The notes beneath the pieces were generated by a model, which was not told the DNA's origin, searched no databases, and saw nothing but the letters and a program-made list of their open reading frames with translations. A program made the position numbers and the translations under genes. Of a stretch of DNA of 64,000 nucleotides, positions 34,914 through 43,472 are shown in pieces. Origin of the DNA: WLMZ01 sp963732585. GTDB taxonomy: Bacteria > Actinomycetota > Acidimicrobiia > Acidimicrobiales > Ilumatobacteraceae. The stretch spans positions 434,001-498,000 of the forward strand of contig CAVSZY010000005.1 of assembly GCA_963732585.1 (NCBI GenBank), read 5' to 3'. Each line of letters starts with the position of its first letter. The first letter of the stretch is position 1.

Positions 34914-35953
34914 GCCAACGTCGCTTCCTTGGCGATCAGCACCGCGGCGTCGTCGTTGCCAAGCACCAAGGGTTCACGGCGCGCTGCTTTGGTCATGGCG
35001 CCAAGGGCTTCGTCGTCGCGCAGCAATTCGACGACGCGCATCGCCGAAAGCTTCTCGGGTGATTGCGGATCGATGACCATCGCTGCGCCGGTGTCGGCGA
35101 TGCGTTGCACTCGTTCCCATTGATCATCGAGCTTGCGCTTGCTGGGGATGAACACGGTTGGGATCTGGGCCAACCGTAGCTCGGTGACCGTGTTATAGCC
35201 GCCCTCGGCGATCACCAGATCGCTGGCGGCGAGCAGCTCGACAAGGTTCGGATCCATGGCCACGACCTCGGTGGCCGGCATTCGCGCCAGGCGTGCGGCC
35301 ATCGCTTGATTGTCGTAGTTCGGGCCGAGGACGACGACGCAGCGCAGGTTGGCGCGCACCTCGCCGACGGCGGGAATGATCGCTTCGACGATCTCGAAGA
35401 AGCGGTCTGCTTGGGCTGCGAAGCCGCCGCCGCCGACCGTTACGGTCAGCACGAATTCGTCGCTGTCGAATCCACGCTGAGCGCGGATCTCACTGGCCAC
35501 AGTCGAGCTTTGGCGGCTGATCGGGCCGACGAACGACGTCCGCGCGGCGACCGCTGGTGGCAGGGGCAGGCCAAAGTCGGCGGCGCTGTGCGGCACGATG
35601 AAGCGACTGATGCTCTCCAGCGCAGGTTCGGCGAGCAACGCGTCATGTTGTTCGTCGGTTCGGCGCCGCAAAATCAGCACCTGGCGGATTGCCACCGGGC
35701 AAGGTTTGATCGTCGTGTCGTGGACGACGAGCGACGGTTGATATCGCTCGACCAGCCGGTCCCATTCGATCTCGTTATCGCAGCTCAAGGACAGCGCCGG
35801 GTTCCAGGTTCCCGCTGCTGGGCTGCAGGTTGTGTGGATGTGCACGTCGAGTTGCGGGGCGTGCGCGACGAGGCTTGTGGCCAAGTTTTGGACGCGCATC
35901 AGGTGTCCGAGCCCGCGCCGGTTGCGAGCGTGGAACAGCACCTTCGTGTTCAC
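34910..35953 (-). CDS. GT28/MurG-like glycosyltransferase
   Basis: 347 residues from GTG 35953 (VNTKVLFHARNRRGLGHLMR). The Gly-rich GLGHLMRVQNLATSL near the N-terminus and the C-terminal VAMDPNLVELLAASDLVIAEGGYNTVTELRLAQIPTVFIPSKRKLDDQWERV resemble the GT28 C domain (MurG, and COG4671-type predicted transferases). A longer frame to 36076 exists but would run deep into the upstream gene; the 4-base overlap at 35950-35953 and the family start support the GTG. Acceptor unknown. Confidence 0.78.
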   Translation of the reverse strand: MNTKVLFHARNRRGLGHLMRVQNLATSLVAHAPQLDVHIHTTCSPAAGTWNPALSLSCDNEIEWDRLVERYQPSLVVHDTTIKPCPVAIRQVLILRRRTDEQHDALLAEPALESISRFIVPHSAADFGLPLPPAVAARTSFVGPISRQSSTVASEIRAQRGFDSDEFVLTVTVGGGGFAAQADRFFEIVEAIIPAVGEVRANLRCVVVLGPNYDNQAMAARLARMPATEVVAMDPNLVELLAASDLVIAEGGYNTVTELRLAQIPTVFIPSKRKLDDQWERVQRIADTGAAMVIDPQSPEKLSAMRVVELLRDDEALGAMTKAARREPLVLGNDDAAVLIAKEATLA

Positions 35954-37194
35954 CTTTGACTCGCAATCTGGAACACGTTGCTGAGCTTGATCGCCGAGCG
36001 TCGTGGGTTGAATTCGTTGCCGACGAGCTTCGCTCCAGCTGCTCCGAGCTCGGCGGCCAGCGCCGGATTGTGCCACAAGCGGGCGATGGCATCGGTCAGC
36101 GCGGCGGAATCGTCCTGCTCAACGAGTAGGCCCGTGCGTTCGTGTTGGACAACCTCGGGGATGCCAATGATCGATGTGGAGATCACCGGGATACCGCGCC
36201 CGAGTGCTTCGACGATGACGGTGGGCAGGCCATCGCGGTCGCCGTCGGCACCGATTCGACAGGGCAAGGCGACCATCGAACAGCGCCGATAGGCGGCGTC
36301 GACCTGGTCGAACGGTTGGGCGCCAAGGAAGCGGACACGATCATTGCACTTCAGGTCGTCGGTCAACTGCTGCAGGTTCGCGAGTTCTTCGCCCGTGCCC
36401 AGGATTTCCAACAGCAGACCAGGGCAGCGTTCACGCAAGCTGGCAACGGCGATGATCAGGGTGTCGATCCCCTTCTTGTCGACCAAACGGGCGACGCACA
36501 GCACCGGTCCACCAGCCACCGGAGCGGTCGGCTCGGCCACGGGAACCCCGTTGGCGATGTGCACCACTGGGAGCTGCGGCAGGGTTTGGTTGAGGTGGCG
36601 AACGTTGTAGTCAGACACCGTAACGACCGCGGCAGCACCATCGAGGCGCCGTGCCAGGTGGGCGACATGGGACTCGTGGAAGATGTCCTTGGCGTGCGCG
36701 GTGACGGAGAAACTGACACCGGCGAGGGCCGCGGCGTCGCGGCTGACCTCGCTGGCGGCGCTGGCGAAGTGGGCGTGAATGTGACCGAAACCCTCACGCC
36801 GCACCCGTTCGGCAACGAGCCCGGCTTGTACGAATCGGCGCCAATCGCCGTGTCGCCGGGCGGCGATCGCGGCGCGGGCCCAGCGCAGCGGACGGCGAGC
36901 GGCGAGACGCAGATGAATCGGCCACACCTCGTTGTCGCCCAGCTTTGGTTTGCGGGTGACATAGCGCACCTCGGCACGCACGGCATCGACATCGCTGTGC
37001 TGCGGCCCATCGGCGACGGGGCCGAGGGCATCGATGCCGACGGTCACGCCGATCGCTTCCAGCTCGAGAATCTCGCGAATCACGAACGTTTGGCTGAGCT
37101 GCGGAAAGCGTTTCAGCACATAGAGCACCTTGGGTGCGCTGGCGTCGGCGGCAGCGATCGACGGAGTGGCGGTGGTGGTCAGCGTGGTGGTCAT
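35950..37194 (-). CDS. GT4-family glycosyltransferase (colanic-acid WcaL-like)
   Basis: 414 residues from ATG 37194; GGGGAG lies seven bases upstream and the start overlaps the ABC gene stop by four bases. After a Thr/Ala-rich head come VLYVLKRFPQLSQTFVIREI (typical of WcaL/AmsK), IHAHFASAASEVSRDAAALAG, HAKDIFHES, IANGVPV, ARLVDKKGIDTLI and a donor site DRDGLPTVIVEALGRGIPVIST. Likely transfers a hexose to a lipid-linked or free glycan. Confidence 0.87.
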   Translation of the reverse strand: MTTTLTTTATPSIAAADASAPKVLYVLKRFPQLSQTFVIREILELEAIGVTVGIDALGPVADGPQHSDVDAVRAEVRYVTRKPKLGDNEVWPIHLRLAARRPLRWARAAIAARRHGDWRRFVQAGLVAERVRREGFGHIHAHFASAASEVSRDAAALAGVSFSVTAHAKDIFHESHVAHLARRLDGAAAVVTVSDYNVRHLNQTLPQLPVVHIANGVPVAEPTAPVAGGPVLCVARLVDKKGIDTLIIAVASLRERCPGLLLEILGTGEELANLQQLTDDLKCNDRVRFLGAQPFDQVDAAYRRCSMVALPCRIGADGDRDGLPTVIVEALGRGIPVISTSIIGIPEVVQHERTGLLVEQDDSAALTDAIARLWHNPALAAELGAAGAKLVGNEFNPRRSAIKLSNVFQIASQR

Positions 37195-38948
37195 CGTGGG
37201 CTCCCCTGAAGTTCGGTGATCAATTCGTTCTCCGCCGCGAGGTTCATTCGCCGATAGCGCCCGTCGCACTGCATCAGTTGGTCGTGCGTTCCGATTTGGG
37301 TGATCCGCCCCTGTTCCATGACGACGATGCGATCGGCGTTGCGTACGGTGCTCAGGCGATGAGCGATGACGATGCGAGTGGCCTGCTTGGGCAGGTTGTC
37401 GAGCGCCTGGATGATCTTCTGTTCGCTCTCGTTGTCGAGCGCACTGGTCGGCTCGTCGAGAATCAAAATCGGGCTGTCGCGCAGGATCGCTCGGGCGATA
37501 GCGATCCGTTGACGCTGGCCGCCAGAGAGATTGGAACCGCGCTCGCCAAGCATCGTCTGTAAACCATCGGGGAGGCGACTGGCGAACTCGTCGACCAACG
37601 CCAGTTGGGCGGCGCGGATGATGCTCGCCGAGTTGGCACCGGGGCGACCGGAGGCGATGTTGTCGAAGATGGTGCCGTGGAGCAACACGGTGTCTTGCAG
37701 CACCATCGAGATCTGGCGGCGGACCGAGCGGGTCATCACCTGTGTCAGGTCGTGGCCGTCGATCAGCACCGAGCCCGACGTCGGGTCGATCAGGCGCGGA
37801 ATCAGCGATGCCAATGTGCTCTTGCCGGTGCCGGTTGGCCCGACCAGGGCAACCGTTTCGCCCGGCTCGATCGTCAGGTTGATGCCGTCGAGTACCTTCT
37901 CGCGGCCGTAGCTGAAGTGCACGTCTCGGAACTCGATACGGCCGACTGCCGCGGGGAGAGCGTAGGCCCCGAAACGATCCGTGATCTGCGGGCGCTCGCC
38001 GAGGATGGCATGTACCCGTTCGGCCGCGGCCGACCCTTTGGCGCTGACCCGGCCGAGCTTGGAGAGCGACTTCAGCGGCTTATAGACCGAGCCGACATAA
38101 CTGATGAACAGCAGAAATTCCCCCGGCATCAACGTGCCCTGGAGCACTCGGTCGGCGCCGAACCACATGACGATCATCGTCGACAGCGCTGCGGTGGCAT
38201 CGACGGCCGGGCTGAAGCGGGCCTGTTGACGGATGGCGGCGAGGCCGGCGTGCAGGCTGACTTGGTTGAGGGTGTCGAACCTGTCTTGCTGGTGTTGTTC
38301 CAGGGAGTAGGCCTGGACGAAGTGGATGGCGGCGAAGTTCTCCGACGTGGCGGAGACGACTTGGCTCTCTGCGGCGCGGGCACGCTTTTCGGCATCACGC
38401 AGATTGTTGGTCGAGCGGAACACCGCCCAACCGAGGGCTGGGGTCAGCGCCAACGACATCAGGGCGAACATCGGGTCGAGCAGGATCATCACCGTGACCA
38501 TGCCGACCAAGCGGAGGATGTTCGGCAGGAACACTGCCAGTGTTTGCACAATCATGTCCTGGGTGCGATCGACGTCGCTGGTGACGCGGGCACTGAGATC
38601 ACCGACCCGACTTTCGCCGTGGAAACGCAGCGAGAGGTGATTGAGGTGGTTGAACACTGCCTCCCGGATCGAGTTGCCCATATGCAGGCCAGTCGAGGAC
38701 AAGATGCGCGTCGACCAGTAGTCGAGCAGTGCCGAGAGCCCGACGATCACGCCGAAGGCAGCACACAAGATCGCCAGAATCTGGCGAGGATTGGCCGTCG
38801 TCGGCGCGAAGACGGTGTCGATGACAAACTTCAGCGGCCACGGCTGGGCGAGAGCGACGATGATCTCCAGCACCGCGAGCAGCCCGCCGAAGAGCAGCAC
38901 TCGGCGATACGGCTTGACAAATGGGAGGATGGCGCGCAGACCCTTCAT
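37191..38948 (-). CDS. ABC exporter, fused permease and ATPase (MsbA/lipid-A-exporter-like)
   Basis: 585 residues. Six-helix permease at about 1-320, then the ATPase with Walker A LVGPTGTGKSTLASL near 365, Q-loop SMVLQDTVLLHG, signature NLSGGQRQRIAIARAI near 477, Walker B ILILDEPTSALDNE and the His switch VIAHRLSTVRN. A homodimeric half transporter. It is the first gene of the six-gene operon, so transport of the finished glycan or glycolipid is the natural inference. ATG at 38948; a 100-bp spacer separates it from the end of the anti-sigma-like gene. Confidence 0.9.
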   Translation of the reverse strand: MKGLRAILPFVKPYRRVLLFGGLLAVLEIIVALAQPWPLKFVIDTVFAPTTANPRQILAILCAAFGVIVGLSALLDYWSTRILSSTGLHMGNSIREAVFNHLNHLSLRFHGESRVGDLSARVTSDVDRTQDMIVQTLAVFLPNILRLVGMVTVMILLDPMFALMSLALTPALGWAVFRSTNNLRDAEKRARAAESQVVSATSENFAAIHFVQAYSLEQHQQDRFDTLNQVSLHAGLAAIRQQARFSPAVDATAALSTMIVMWFGADRVLQGTLMPGEFLLFISYVGSVYKPLKSLSKLGRVSAKGSAAAERVHAILGERPQITDRFGAYALPAAVGRIEFRDVHFSYGREKVLDGINLTIEPGETVALVGPTGTGKSTLASLIPRLIDPTSGSVLIDGHDLTQVMTRSVRRQISMVLQDTVLLHGTIFDNIASGRPGANSASIIRAAQLALVDEFASRLPDGLQTMLGERGSNLSGGQRQRIAIARAILRDSPILILDEPTSALDNESEQKIIQALDNLPKQATRIVIAHRLSTVRNADRIVVMEQGRITQIGTHDQLMQCDGRYRRMNLAAENELITELQGSPR

Positions 38949-39049
38949 GCTCCAAGCATCTAGGTTGCGAAGGGCGTGCCGCTACTGGACGTTAGTGCTA
39001 CGACTGTTGACGCACCTGCGGTTCGTCCTGCGAAGCACCTGGTGAGCAG

Positions 39050-40312
39050 CTATTTCGGTGGTCTCCACAGCCAACCAACGCCGGCCTCGTCCGTCCAGAT
39101 CAGGATCGCATCCTCACTCGAAGGCATCGCATGATTGGCGAAGAGCGCTGTTGATGGTGGGTTGCACACGGCAAAGGAACTGTCGGCGATGTTGAGCACA
39201 GCGGTTTGTGCTCGATACGTGGACATCGACAACAGGCGACCGGAGAGGCCAGCGAGGGGCCAACCGCTCGGATGACCCTGACCGTTAATCACGGGGCCTG
39301 TCGTCCACTCGCCTGCCCGCTGTCGGGCGATGATCAGGCCGTCGCCTGAGCCGTCATCGCGCTGCACGCTGATCAAGGCAAACGGAGACTCGGCGATTGG
39401 GTCGAAGGCGGTGGCCAATGAGCGAAACTGCCATCCGAGTGGCATCTCCAGCGCTTGCTCACCAGACCAGCGCCCGCTTGCATCCACACCCCAGACGGTG
39501 GTGCCATTCGTCCAGATGACGAGGCCGTCAACAGCTCGACCAACGGTAAGGGTGCCGGTGCGATCGATGATCTCCTGTCGTGACGGCGCCGACCACGACG
39601 CCGTGGCGGGTGACAGCAGACGAGCAGCGAGAACGCGAGGGGGACCGGTCGGAGCCGGTGCGGTGATGACCAAAACAGAACCGTCTGTCCCTGCGCCGAG
39701 GCCGATGACATCACCGCTGCCTGCTGGCACCCGATACTGCGACCACATGTTCCTGTTGGCGTCGAAGCGACCGACCACGTTGCCGACCGCGAAATAGGCG
39801 CTGCCATCGACAAAAACCGAAGCCATCGCAGAATCGCTGGCGAGTGGGCTTGCTGGAAGGTCGCGCCACAGGCCCGTCGTTGGATTGAACGCCGCGGCAG
39901 TGAGTGCCCGAGTTCGTTGCGGCGGTGTTACGCCCTCGGCAATCGGCCCGCGACCACCGACGATCAGGAACTCTTCACCAGTCCAAATTGCGCTGGCGCG
40001 CAGCTCTCCGATAGCTGGGTGTGGACTCGCCCGCTCCCAGGTGCCACACACTGCTGGGTCAGGTGCGAGAGCAGTGTCGCTGATTTGCGGGGGCCTGTCG
40101 TCACCGAGCTGCAAGGTCACGATGGCGATGGCCGCAGCGGCAACTGCCGCGACACTTGCCAAGGTTGCCAGTCTGGCGCGTGCTGATCGGCGGGTGGCCC
40201 GTGGGTACCAGAGCTGCGCTGTGGCAGATTCAACCACGTATTCCTGCGTCCGATCGTCGAGGTCGAAGGCGTAGGCCCGCAAACGGTTGATCACATCCTC
40301 GTCAGATCGCAT
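39050..40312 (-). CDS. Membrane protein paired with ECF sigma factor (anti-sigma-like, propeller-like exterior)
   Basis: 420 residues. A cytoplasmic head (RSDEDVINRLRAYAFDLDD), one membrane helix at about 65-85 (LASVAAVAAAAIAIVTL), and an exported Kelch-like region of short repeats (ASAIWTGEEFLIVGGRGP, AAFNPTTGLWRDLPAS, VFVDGSAYFAVGNVVGRFD). ATG 40312 preferred over 40318, because GGGAG lies six bases before it. It overlaps the sigma factor stop by 11 bases, so it is probably the sigma regulator. No ZAS zinc motif (HxxxCxxC) is present, so the anti-sigma role is inferred from position. Confidence 0.62.
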   Translation of the reverse strand: MRSDEDVINRLRAYAFDLDDRTQEYVVESATAQLWYPRATRRSARARLATLASVAAVAAAAIAIVTLQLGDDRPPQISDTALAPDPAVCGTWERASPHPAIGELRASAIWTGEEFLIVGGRGPIAEGVTPPQRTRALTAAAFNPTTGLWRDLPASPLASDSAMASVFVDGSAYFAVGNVVGRFDANRNMWSQYRVPAGSGDVIGLGAGTDGSVLVITAPAPTGPPRVLAARLLSPATASWSAPSRQEIIDRTGTLTVGRAVDGLVIWTNGTTVWGVDASGRWSGEQALEMPLGWQFRSLATAFDPIAESPFALISVQRDDGSGDGLIIARQRAGEWTTGPVINGQGHPSGWPLAGLSGRLLSMSTYRAQTAVLNIADSSFAVCNPPSTALFANHAMPSSEDAILIWTDEAGVGWLWRPPK

Positions 40313-40787
40313 GGTCATCTCCCAGAAGTGAGCGCAGCTGTTTGAGGCCGCGGTAGACATGGTTGGTGACAGCAGTCACGGTGATGTCGAGGGTCTCAGC
40401 CGCCTCGGCGTAGCGCCATCCGTATCCATGGATCAACAACACGGCCGTTCGTTCTTCGTGGCGAAGCTGTCGTAGCGCGGCCAGGAGTTGCGGGTCTCTA
40501 GCCGCCATCGGGGTGTCCAACTCGACGTGATTCGCAGATCGACCGTCGCGGCGTAAGGCACGCAGAGCGGTCGTGCAGCCGACCGTATAGAGGTAGCCCA
40601 CGGGGTTGGTCATCGCCTCGAGGCGTACTCGATTGGCCCAGGCATAGGCCAAGGCTTCCGCGGCCGCATCGAGGCCCGGATCGATTCCGAATCGGGCGAT
40701 CAAGGCTCGCTCCAGGCGCGGGCGAGCATTGGCGGCGAACTCGCTGAACCGGTTGTCAGCCATCGACGTTTGGCCGCTGATCGTCAT
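40302..40787 (-). CDS. ECF-like RNA polymerase sigma factor
   Basis: 161 residues. Region 2-like AAAEALAYAWANRVRLEAMTN PVGYLYTVG and region 4 ERTAVLLIHGYGWRYAEAAETL with ITVTAVTNHVYRGLKQLR (helix-turn-helix) are present. The protein is short of a full region 2.1, as in SigE/SHG-type actinobacterial ECFs. Start could also be ATG 40763 (ADNRFSEFAANA). The downstream overlapping membrane gene is its likely regulator. Confidence 0.75.
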   Translation of the reverse strand: MTISGQTSMADNRFSEFAANARPRLERALIARFGIDPGLDAAAEALAYAWANRVRLEAMTNPVGYLYTVGCTTALRALRRDGRSANHVELDTPMAARDPQLLAALRQLRHEERTAVLLIHGYGWRYAEAAETLDITVTAVTNHVYRGLKQLRSLLGDDHAI

Positions 40788-40939
40788 ATCTCACAAAGCC
40801 CCACCGATGGCGTTTCCTTTCGCGGTCCAGGAAACATTACGGCAAGCCCGGCGGGGGGACGCCCGCCTCCAGACGCGACGAGACGGTAGACAATCGGCGT
40901 CGATGGTCAACTGCCGTGAGCATTGCCTAGGATGGCGTC

Positions 40940-41164
40940 GTGACACTGTTGACGGTGGAACTTGACGAAGCCGCTGAGCGGCGTCTGCGCGAGCGCGCCA
41001 CTCGAGAGGGTATCGAGCCATCGGCCCTCGCTCGTCAGCTGCTCAGCGAGATCAACGAGATTGACCCGTTCGAGTTTGTTGGCTCGTTCGAGTCTGACGC
41101 TGTTGTAGCCAGCGACACTGACAGGTTTCTGCGTGCTGAGGATTCGGCACCAGTTGACCGTTGA
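40940..41164 (+). CDS. VapB-like antitoxin
   Basis: 74 residues. An N-terminal ribbon-helix-helix-like segment (TLLTVELDEAAERRLRERATREGIEPSALARQLL) and an acidic C-terminal toxin-binding tail (DPFEFVGSFESDAVVASDTD). GTG start at 40940. It overlaps the PIN-domain relic downstream. The frame is intact although the toxin is not. Confidence 0.72.
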   Translation: MTLLTVELDEAAERRLRERATREGIEPSALARQLLSEINEIDPFEFVGSFESDAVVASDTDRFLRAEDSAPVDR

Positions 41165-41372
41165 CACGGGTCCGTGCGTCGCTGTGGCAAACCGGCGAGA
41201 CCCTAATCACGCGGCTTGCAAGAGAACCTTTGCTGAAGCCTTGGGCAGGATGTACGTCCCTTGCGATAGTTGTCGCCGAGGCCACTTTCATGATCGAACG
41301 AACACGAGGGTTCGCCCCCATTTTTCGGTCGTGCGCAAGCTCGACGGGGCGGCGCTCACTTTGGCCTCGTAG
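41154..41372 (+). pseudogene. VapC/PIN-domain toxin relic
   Basis: Starts LTVDTGPCVAVANRRDPNHAAC (first PIN Asp) and continues ALGRMYVP, then shifts frame near 41260, where the next frame reads AIVVAEATFMIERTRG (second acidic residue). The end HFSVVRKLDGAALTLAS, which matches the PIN C-terminus, follows at once in the original frame. About 60 residues with the third and fourth acidic sites are missing. So there are both a 1-base shift and an internal deletion: the toxin is dead. Confidence 0.72.
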
Positions 41373-41424
41373 CTTCCGGCAAGTCTTTGCACGCCAGTGA
41401 CCCGACGCGATTCCCGCCTCTAGA

Positions 41425-42105
41425 GTGCAGGCCGTGACCCCGCTCGAGCAACTGCAGCAGGAGATTTGGGGTTGTCATCGTTGCCCGCGACTGGTCGCCT
41501 GGCGCGAGCAGGTTGCGCTCGATAAACGGGCTGCGTACCGCTACGAGACCTATTGGGGGAAGCCGATTGCTGGCTTCGGCGATCCGTTGGCGTCGATCGT
41601 GGTGCTTGGCCTTGCGCCCGCCGCACACGGCGCCAATCGCACGGGCCGGGTGTTCACCGGCGATCGCAGCGGCGACTGGCTCTACCGGGCGATGTTTCGT
41701 GCCGGTCTCGCCAACCAGCCGAACTCAACCGATGTCGGCGACGGTCTGACGCTGCGCAATGCGTGGGTCACCGCCGCGGTGCGCTGTGCGCCTCCGGCGA
41801 ACAAACCGGAGCCGAGCGAGCGCAATAACTGCCGGCCGTTTCTGGAGCGAGAGGTGGGTCTTCTCGGCAATCTACAAGTAGTGGTTTGCCTCGGAGCGTT
41901 CGCCTACGAGGCCGCGTGCAGTCACTTTGGAGTGACACCGCGCCCCAAATTTGCGCATCTTGCCGAGGTGTCGACGCCCGCAGGCCCGATGCTGCTGTGC
42001 TCGTTTCATCCGAGTCAGCAGAACACGTTCACGGGGCGATTGACCGAGCCGATGCTCGATGCCGTGTTTACCCGAGCCGTCGAGATCGCCCAGGCCATGG
42101 GCTGA
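41425..42105 (+). CDS. udgB: Type 5 uracil-DNA glycosylase (UdgB)
   Basis: 226 residues. [4Fe-4S] ligands C17 and C20 (IWGCHRCPRL) plus RCAPPANKP and NNCRPFLEREV. Motif A GLAPAAHGANRTGRVFTGDRSGDWLY and motif B SFHPSQQNTFTGRL with the His-Pro-Ser. UdgB removes uracil and hypoxanthine from DNA, which suits a high-GC genome. GTG start at 41425; a second GTG at 41434 is possible. Confidence 0.9.
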   Translation: MQAVTPLEQLQQEIWGCHRCPRLVAWREQVALDKRAAYRYETYWGKPIAGFGDPLASIVVLGLAPAAHGANRTGRVFTGDRSGDWLYRAMFRAGLANQPNSTDVGDGLTLRNAWVTAAVRCAPPANKPEPSERNNCRPFLEREVGLLGNLQVVVCLGAFAYEAACSHFGVTPRPKFAHLAEVSTPAGPMLLCSFHPSQQNTFTGRLTEPMLDAVFTRAVEIAQAMG

Positions 42106-42130
42106 CACGGAAAGTCACCGTTCCCGTGTC
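42104..42130 (+). terminator. Weak hairpin after udgB
   Basis: GACACGG (42104-42110) pairs with CCGTGTC (42124-42130), 7-bp stem with a 13-base loop, overlapping the udgB stop. No T-run. Confidence 0.4.
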
Positions 42131-42217
42131 GTCGAGGTTGTTGACCGATAGCGCCTGGTGTTTCGAAGCTAGTCGACGTCGAACCATCAGCTCAGACGAT
42201 GGCCACTCAGGCGTCGT

Positions 42218-43411
42218 CTAGTGAGATGGCGCAGCGGCATCCGCCACGGGTGCCTTCTTCTTCGGGGGAGGCACGCCGATGGCGGGAGCCGGGTCGGCGA
42301 ATTCTGGCCAACGGCGGCGACTGACGATCGACAATAGGCGCAGCAAACGCATCGCCTCTTTGTCCTCTTGCGCCGGTCGGGCGATGATCGTGCCGTCGGC
42401 GATCATCCGGTTGATGACCTCTTCGCCCAGTTCGGTGCGCACGATCGTCAACGTCCAGTCATTGTCCTCGCCGATCCCGCCGGTGGAGATGTCGGCGTGC
42501 TCGGCGGCGAAGTCGGGGCAGTGTTTGCAGCCAGTACGAGTCCACTGATGGCATTCTTTGAGGTCGATTTCGTGGTACGAGCCGTCCTTCATCCAGATCT
42601 GGAACACGCCTTTGATGTTCATCTTGACCATCTCCGACTTCTTCAAGCCGTACTTGGCCTCGAACAACTCGGGGAAGATGGCGTCGTCGAACGTCTTCGA
42701 GCACAGCAGGCCGATGTTGAACTGGAACGGCTTGGACACCTTGCCCGCCTTGCGGTCCCACATCGTTGGCGGTGACGACGTCTGGCAACCCATGCCGACC
42801 AGGGCCAAGCGATTGAATCCTTCCGCTTTGGCCTCGCGCAGCGCCAGCGGATTGGCGCAATACGTGTAGCGGCTACCGGCGGTGGCCAGCACCTCCTCTT
42901 TGTTGCGAGCCAGCGCCGGCTTGGCCTTCCAGGCATCGTCGGCTTCGACCCCCGAAACCATCGCGGCCTCGATGTAGTCGTGGTCGAACAGCCAGATCAA
43001 CATCGCCGAGACAAAGCCGCCGTCCTGGCCGATCTTGTGCACCGTGTCGTCGCTGGCGCGGGTGAGATACAACTGACGCCAGATGCCGCCCATCTCGTCG
43101 GGCTCACGAACCCGGCCGAAGAGGTGCAAGTCGGCCGCAGGCTCCCAGGCCCGAAAACGCGGACAGGCGCGGGTGCATGTGGTGCAACCTTTCTCGCCGT
43201 GCACACAGTTATCGAGGCCCAACTCCTCTTCGAGATGGAAGGGCAGGTACTTGCCTTCCTCGTGGTGGTAGCCGATCACGTCGTGCGGGCAGGTGACGAC
43301 GCATCCGGCGCAGCCGGTGCACAGCCCCGTCGTGATTACCTCGGCATATAGCTCTTTCCATTGGGCGGTCCATCGACCGGCCTTGGCGGGGAGCTCATCG
43401 GTTAGCGTCAT
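42218..43411 (-). CDS. FrhB/FdhB-type F420-linked Fe-S flavoprotein
   Basis: 397 residues. Two 4Fe-4S sites in the head: C31-x2-C34-x2-C37-x3-C41 (CTGCAGCVVTCP) and C69, C76, C79, C83 (CVHGEKGCTTCTRACP). FrhB N- and C-domains follow (IGQDGGFVSAMLIWL, GFNRLALVGMGCQTSSPP, GLLCSKTFDDAIFPELF, CHQWTRTGCKHCPDFAAEHADIS). Members couple F420 or FAD to ferredoxin-type electron transfer. The partner is not evident here. ATG 43411 preferred over TTG 43435. Convergent with udgB and divergent from the CoxL-like gene. Confidence 0.8.
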   Translation of the reverse strand: MTLTDELPAKAGRWTAQWKELYAEVITTGLCTGCAGCVVTCPHDVIGYHHEEGKYLPFHLEEELGLDNCVHGEKGCTTCTRACPRFRAWEPAADLHLFGRVREPDEMGGIWRQLYLTRASDDTVHKIGQDGGFVSAMLIWLFDHDYIEAAMVSGVEADDAWKAKPALARNKEEVLATAGSRYTYCANPLALREAKAEGFNRLALVGMGCQTSSPPTMWDRKAGKVSKPFQFNIGLLCSKTFDDAIFPELFEAKYGLKKSEMVKMNIKGVFQIWMKDGSYHEIDLKECHQWTRTGCKHCPDFAAEHADISTGGIGEDNDWTLTIVRTELGEEVINRMIADGTIIARPAQEDKEAMRLLRLLSIVSRRRWPEFADPAPAIGVPPPKKKAPVADAAAPSH

Positions 43412-43472
43412 GGTTTCGAATCTAGGCGCGGCCAAGGGCGCGCCCTGTGCTCGACGTGGGGGTCAGTGCATC

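Noticed and set aside
36142..38963. Long plus-strand frames opposite the glycan operon
   Set aside because: Shadows of GT4 and ABC genes, which carry full motifs on the minus strand.
43293..43472. Upstream extension of the CoxL-like frame
   Set aside because: Overlaps the divergent FrhB-like gene head; family start motif begins at 43473.
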